The notes below the pieces were generated by a model. The model saw only the letters and a program-made list of their open reading frames with translations, was not told where the DNA came from and did not search any database. From assembly GCA_964641415.1 (NCBI GenBank), contig CAZXMW010000032.1, forward strand, positions 1-42,826: 42,826 nucleotides of DNA. The letters are read 5' to 3'. The translations under genes were made by a program, and so were the position numbers. This DNA is from JAHECW01 sp964641415 (GTDB taxonomy: Bacteria > Acidobacteriota > Thermoanaerobaculia > Thermoanaerobaculales > Sulfomarinibacteraceae). Shown in pieces: positions 40,068 to 42,826 of this stretch (positions are counted from its first letter, which is position 1; each line of letters opens with the position of its first letter).

Positions 40068-40643
40068 TCAGTGCGCCGGCTCGCGCAGGTGGGTGATGAT
40101 GGAACCCATGTCGACCACCGTCTTGTGGTGGCGCTCGAAGGCGTCCTCCCCGTGGCGCTCGCGCTCCCTGGCGAACTCCTTCCCGACCTCCTCGAGGTCG
40201 GAAGCGGTCAGGGTCTTGCGCGCCATCGGGTAGAACAGGTGGTCCTCCAAGTGGATATGGTGGCGCAGTAACGAGCCGTACGCTACCACAGCCTCGAGCA
40301 GGTCGGCGGTCTTGATCGGGTCCTGGGCGGCGTAGCCGTCGATCGACGAGCTGATAGCGCTGACCAGCTCCCGGCTTCGCTCGTGCTGGTGTCGCAGGGC
40401 GTCGAGCTGGGCGTCGACCTCTCCCCTCTTCTCCTGCGCCATACGCACGAACAGCACGTGCTCCTCCTTGAAGTGATGGTAGCCGTCGGCGAAGCCGCGC
40501 GCGAAGTCGACCGCTTTTTCAAAGAACGCGGTCGAGGGCCGGCGGCCATGCTCGATGTGGTCGGCCGCCATGCCCAGGGTGTCGACATACTGGCGGATCA
40601 GGCCGTGCTCGTTGGACAGCGTCTCGAGGGGATCCATGGTCAT
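40068..40643 (-). CDS. Hemerythrin-like di-iron protein
   Basis: The 191-residue four-helix protein has the iron ligands spread as in the hemerythrin domain: N-E-H-G-L-I-R near residue 13, H-H-F-K-E-E-H-V-L-F, then H-Q-H-E-R-S, then H-H-I-H-L-E-D-H-L-F-Y-P. The ATG at 40643 has AAAGGAG eight bases upstream; the open frame further up shows no homology. It follows the NO reductase gene at 68 nt and is thought to bind O2 or NO, or repair Fe-S centres in nitrosative stress. The tail with H-H-K-T-V-V-D-M-G is beyond the domain. Confidence 0.85.
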   Translation of the reverse strand: MTMDPLETLSNEHGLIRQYVDTLGMAADHIEHGRRPSTAFFEKAVDFARGFADGYHHFKEEHVLFVRMAQEKRGEVDAQLDALRHQHERSRELVSAISSSIDGYAAQDPIKTADLLEAVVAYGSLLRHHIHLEDHLFYPMARKTLTASDLEEVGKEFARERERHGEDAFERHHKTVVDMGSIITHLREPAH

Positions 40644-40668
40644 GTCGGTGCTCCTTTCGAGGGCACGG

Positions 40669-40694
40669 CGGGGCGCCCGTCGCCGGGCGCCCCG
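40669..40694 (-). terminator. Strong hairpin between NO reductase and hemerythrin genes
   Basis: CGGGGCGCCCG (40669-40679) pairs perfectly over 11 bp with CGGGCGCCCCG (40684-40694) around TCGC. There is no T-tract, so it is probably a partial stop or an mRNA-stabilising end rather than a full terminator. It is 17 bases after the NO reductase stop. Confidence 0.5.
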
Positions 40695-40711
40695 CGGTTC
40701 GGGCTTTCGGA

Positions 40712-42826
40712 TCAGAGGTCGACGCCGAGCCGCTGCCACACCGACTCACCATCCTCGATGCGCGTCGCCTTGAGGTGCGGGAAGGTGCGGAACAGGAACC
40801 AGACCAACGGCAGCACGCCGATGACGATGATGATGGTGTCGGGAATCGCCCGCAGCTGACCGAGCAGCGAGACCATCGGCCGTTCGAAGAAGCTGGCATC
40901 GCGCGCGACCCACAGGCCCTCGGCATAGCTCGTCCAGGCCTGGGCGACGCCGACCGGGAACAGAGTCACCAGGGTCATGACGATGAGGCCGCCGTTGAGG
41001 CCCCAGAACGACACTGCCAGCAGCTTGTCGTTCCAGTGCTTCCGCTCCACGAGCCCACGCCACGAGAACAGCAAAAGCGCGATGGACAGCATCCCGTAGA
41101 CCCCGAACAGGGCGCCGTGAGCGTGGTTGACGGTGAGGTAGGTGCCGTGCTCGAAGTAATTGACCACCGGCAGGTTGATCAGGAAGCCGAAGATGCCGGC
41201 GCCGACGAAGTTCCAGAACGAGCTGGCGACCAGGAAGTACATCGGCCACTTGTACGGGAAGTCTCTGCCTTCCTCGCGAATCGACCGGTACTCCATGAGG
41301 CCCCGCACCACGAGGCCGAACATCGGCACCGGCTCGATCGACGAGAACACCGACCCGATGGCGAGCCAGATCGACGAGCCGCCGTACCAGAAGAAGTGGT
41401 GGGCGGTGCCGAGGATGCCGCTCAGGAAGACCAGGGCGGCGGTGAAGTAGGCGACCCGCAGCGCCGACTTGGCGGCAACCAGGCCCATGGCGACCATGAG
41501 CACGGCGATCACCGCGAGGCCGAAGAACTCGAAGATGCTCTCGACCCAGATGTGGACCACGAACCATCGCCAGTAGTCGGCGACCGTGATGTGCGAGCCG
41601 CGACTGAAGAGCAGCCCGAAAGCGAAGAAGAACACCACCAGCATCGCCGAGGCGACGTAGAAGCGGACCAGCGAGCTGAAGTGGGGGTCCTTCGCCTTCA
41701 AGCTGCCGCGCCCGACCGCTCGGTAGACGATGACCAGCCAGAAGACGAGGCCCACGAAGAGCAGAATCTGCCAGAAGCGGCCGAGTTCCAGGTACTCCCA
41801 ACCCTGATGGCCGAACCAGAACCAGAGGTCGCCGAACCCACCGTAGATCCCGATCACCTGGCCGACCAGGCTGCCGACCGCGACCAACAGGATCGCGGCG
41901 AAGAGCAGCTGAACGAGAATGCCCTGTTTCTTCGGCTCGCGGCCGCCGACGATCGGCGCCAGATAGATCGACGACGCCACCCAGGTGGTCGCGATCCAGA
42001 AGATCGCGATCTGCAGGTGCCACGACTTGGCCCAGCTGTAGGGGATCACCTCGCCGACGATGTCGAGGTAGAAGGCCCCGGGGTGGACCGTGTAGTGGGC
42101 GAGCAGGCCGCCGAAGCTGGTCTGGACCAGGAACAGCAGGATCACCACCAGGAAGAATTTCGCCGCCTTGAGCTGGCTCGAGGTCAGGGGCGCGTCGATC
42201 AGCCGGTCGGCGAGCGCGACGCCCCTGGCCTCGCCGTACCACAGCTTGTCGCGATGGACCCAGTAGATGAACAGGCCGAGCACCACGAACAGGGAGATGA
42301 TGCCGCCGATCGACCAGATGTAGGTTTCGGTGGTCGCGACGTTGCCGATCGAGCGGTCGGGCGGCCAGTTGTTGGTGTAGCTGTAGTCACTGCCGGGCCG
42401 GTTGGCCGAGGCGACCCAGGCGGTCCAGAAGAAGAAGCGGCCGATCTGCTCGCGCTCTTCCGCGGTAGGCACGGTGTCCGGCAGGAAGCCGTAGTCGGCA
42501 TCGCCTTTGGCGAAGGTCCGTTCCCAGAAGCGCTGGTTGTCCTCGAGCGCCGCAATCTGAAGCACGCTCAGCTCGAGCCGGTCCCGCTCGGCATCATAGC
42601 GGTTGGCCTTGACCTCGCGCCGAGTGCGGAGGTCGACCAGATCCCTGTCCTCGCCGACCATATCTGCGTAAGGCCTACCGAAGTCCCGCTGCGCGATCTG
42701 GGAGCGCACCGACTCTGCGATCCGGTGCAGCGAGACCGCGGAAAACTCCATGCCGCGCTGGGATCCGTGGCCCCAGACGCTGCCGTGGTCCATCAGGCCG
42801 TAGCGCTGGTAGACGTCCTGGCCGGC
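40712..42826 (-). CDS. norB: Quinol-type nitric oxide reductase large subunit, 5-prime end outside the window
   Basis: At least 704 residues are present, open at the window edge (first visible residues A-G-Q-D-V-Y-Q-R-Y-G). The N-terminal D-H-G-S-V-W-G-H-G-S-Q-R-G and the 12-plus membrane helices fit quinol-fed qNOR (NorZ), which joins the two subunits of cNOR. Haem and iron ligands of the catalytic core are seen in H-I-W-V-E-S, G-T-A-H-H-F-F-W-Y-G and V-N-H-A-H-G-A-L-F-G-V-Y-G. It reduces two NO to N2O at the inner membrane and serves detoxification or denitrification. The hemerythrin gene follows. The missing part is only the N-terminal helix and the start of the quinol domain. Confidence 0.93.
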   Translation of the reverse strand, partial: AGQDVYQRYGLMDHGSVWGHGSQRGMEFSAVSLHRIAESVRSQIAQRDFGRPYADMVGEDRDLVDLRTRREVKANRYDAERDRLELSVLQIAALEDNQRFWERTFAKGDADYGFLPDTVPTAEEREQIGRFFFWTAWVASANRPGSDYSYTNNWPPDRSIGNVATTETYIWSIGGIISLFVVLGLFIYWVHRDKLWYGEARGVALADRLIDAPLTSSQLKAAKFFLVVILLFLVQTSFGGLLAHYTVHPGAFYLDIVGEVIPYSWAKSWHLQIAIFWIATTWVASSIYLAPIVGGREPKKQGILVQLLFAAILLVAVGSLVGQVIGIYGGFGDLWFWFGHQGWEYLELGRFWQILLFVGLVFWLVIVYRAVGRGSLKAKDPHFSSLVRFYVASAMLVVFFFAFGLLFSRGSHITVADYWRWFVVHIWVESIFEFFGLAVIAVLMVAMGLVAAKSALRVAYFTAALVFLSGILGTAHHFFWYGGSSIWLAIGSVFSSIEPVPMFGLVVRGLMEYRSIREEGRDFPYKWPMYFLVASSFWNFVGAGIFGFLINLPVVNYFEHGTYLTVNHAHGALFGVYGMLSIALLLFSWRGLVERKHWNDKLLAVSFWGLNGGLIVMTLVTLFPVGVAQAWTSYAEGLWVARDASFFERPMVSLLGQLRAIPDTIIIVIGVLPLVWFLFRTFPHLKATRIEDGESVWQRLGVDL

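Overview
The window is GC-rich, gene-dense bacterial chromosome. It has short intergenic gaps, many ATGA/GTGA stop-start overlaps and frequent GTG starts. No rRNA, tRNA, CRISPR array, prophage or intact insertion sequence is visible. The mix of families (long secreted proteins with W-S-D / R-T-N-L-G-L-V-N repeats, Thr-Phe-Glu-Cys tail proteins, bufferin genes, arsenosugar genes, quinol NO reductase, DUF1207/DUF3187 outer-membrane barrels) suggests a Gram-negative environmental bacterium. Acidobacteriota of the Thermoanaerobaculia type is my best guess; this is inference, with no marker gene in the window. The organism very probably decodes UGA as selenocysteine.

Layout. (1) 1-2613, plus strand: a probable operon with an ArsM-like N-terminal mini-ORF, a NrtS-type membrane protein, a DUF3179 protein with in-frame UGA, and a VTT (TVP38/TMEM64) membrane protein. 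(2) 2683-5985, minus: a transglutaminase-like lipoprotein, a small EHP-repeat lipoprotein, a sterol-desaturase-type hydroxylase and a DsrE protein. (3) 6195-9359, plus: an iodothyronine-deiodinase-like protein with in-frame UGA, fused to two long repeats, then a solute-binding protein. (4) 9360-13140: a ferritin-like protein and a reductive-dehalogenase-like Fe-S protein among degraded material (a broken ORF, a HicB remnant, a wrecked YjeF_N/glutaredoxin gene, inverted repeats). (5) 13138-17343, minus: a DUF547-VTT-flavin disulfide reductase-radical SAM run. (6) 17422-22777: an ECF sigma factor, zinc-finger anti-sigma and LCAT-type lipase operon, divergent from DoxX and a bufferin operon (Cys-rich precursor, MNIO/DUF692, DUF2063). 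(7) 22860-27288: VapBC, a DUF5674 pair, a delta-60 repeat protein, a HAF-type protein and a VapC fragment. (8) 27359-36857, minus: an FHA-protease, YeeE/YedE protein, acyl-CoA dehydrogenase, patatin, a thioredoxin-DUF3187 fusion, DUF1207 and a SpoIIE/RsbU phosphatase. (9) 36883-39813, minus: arsenosugar-type genes (ArsS radical SAM, CMD peroxidase-like protein, two glycosyltransferases). (10) 40068-42826, minus: hemerythrin and a quinol NO reductase cut by the window end.

The two main discoveries are these. First, two UGA-containing genes each carry, about 20-25 nt after the UGA, a hairpin whose apical loop starts GGTC; this is the layout of a bacterial SECIS. They are a DUF3179 protein with U-P-L-C in place of C-P-L-C, and a deiodinase-like protein with the motif GSATU. 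Second, a shared two-block sequence, GTAACG-N16-GACNNAC or close variants, lies upstream of the arsM-like/nrtS/DUF3179 operon, the bufferin precursor, the DUF547-VTT-reductase operon, the acyl-CoA dehydrogenase and the CMD-ArsS operon. The spacing is that of an ECF promoter, and an ECF sigma factor sits in the middle of the window. This suggests one metal/redox-stress regulon linking copper-type bufferin, arsenic and selenoprotein genes.
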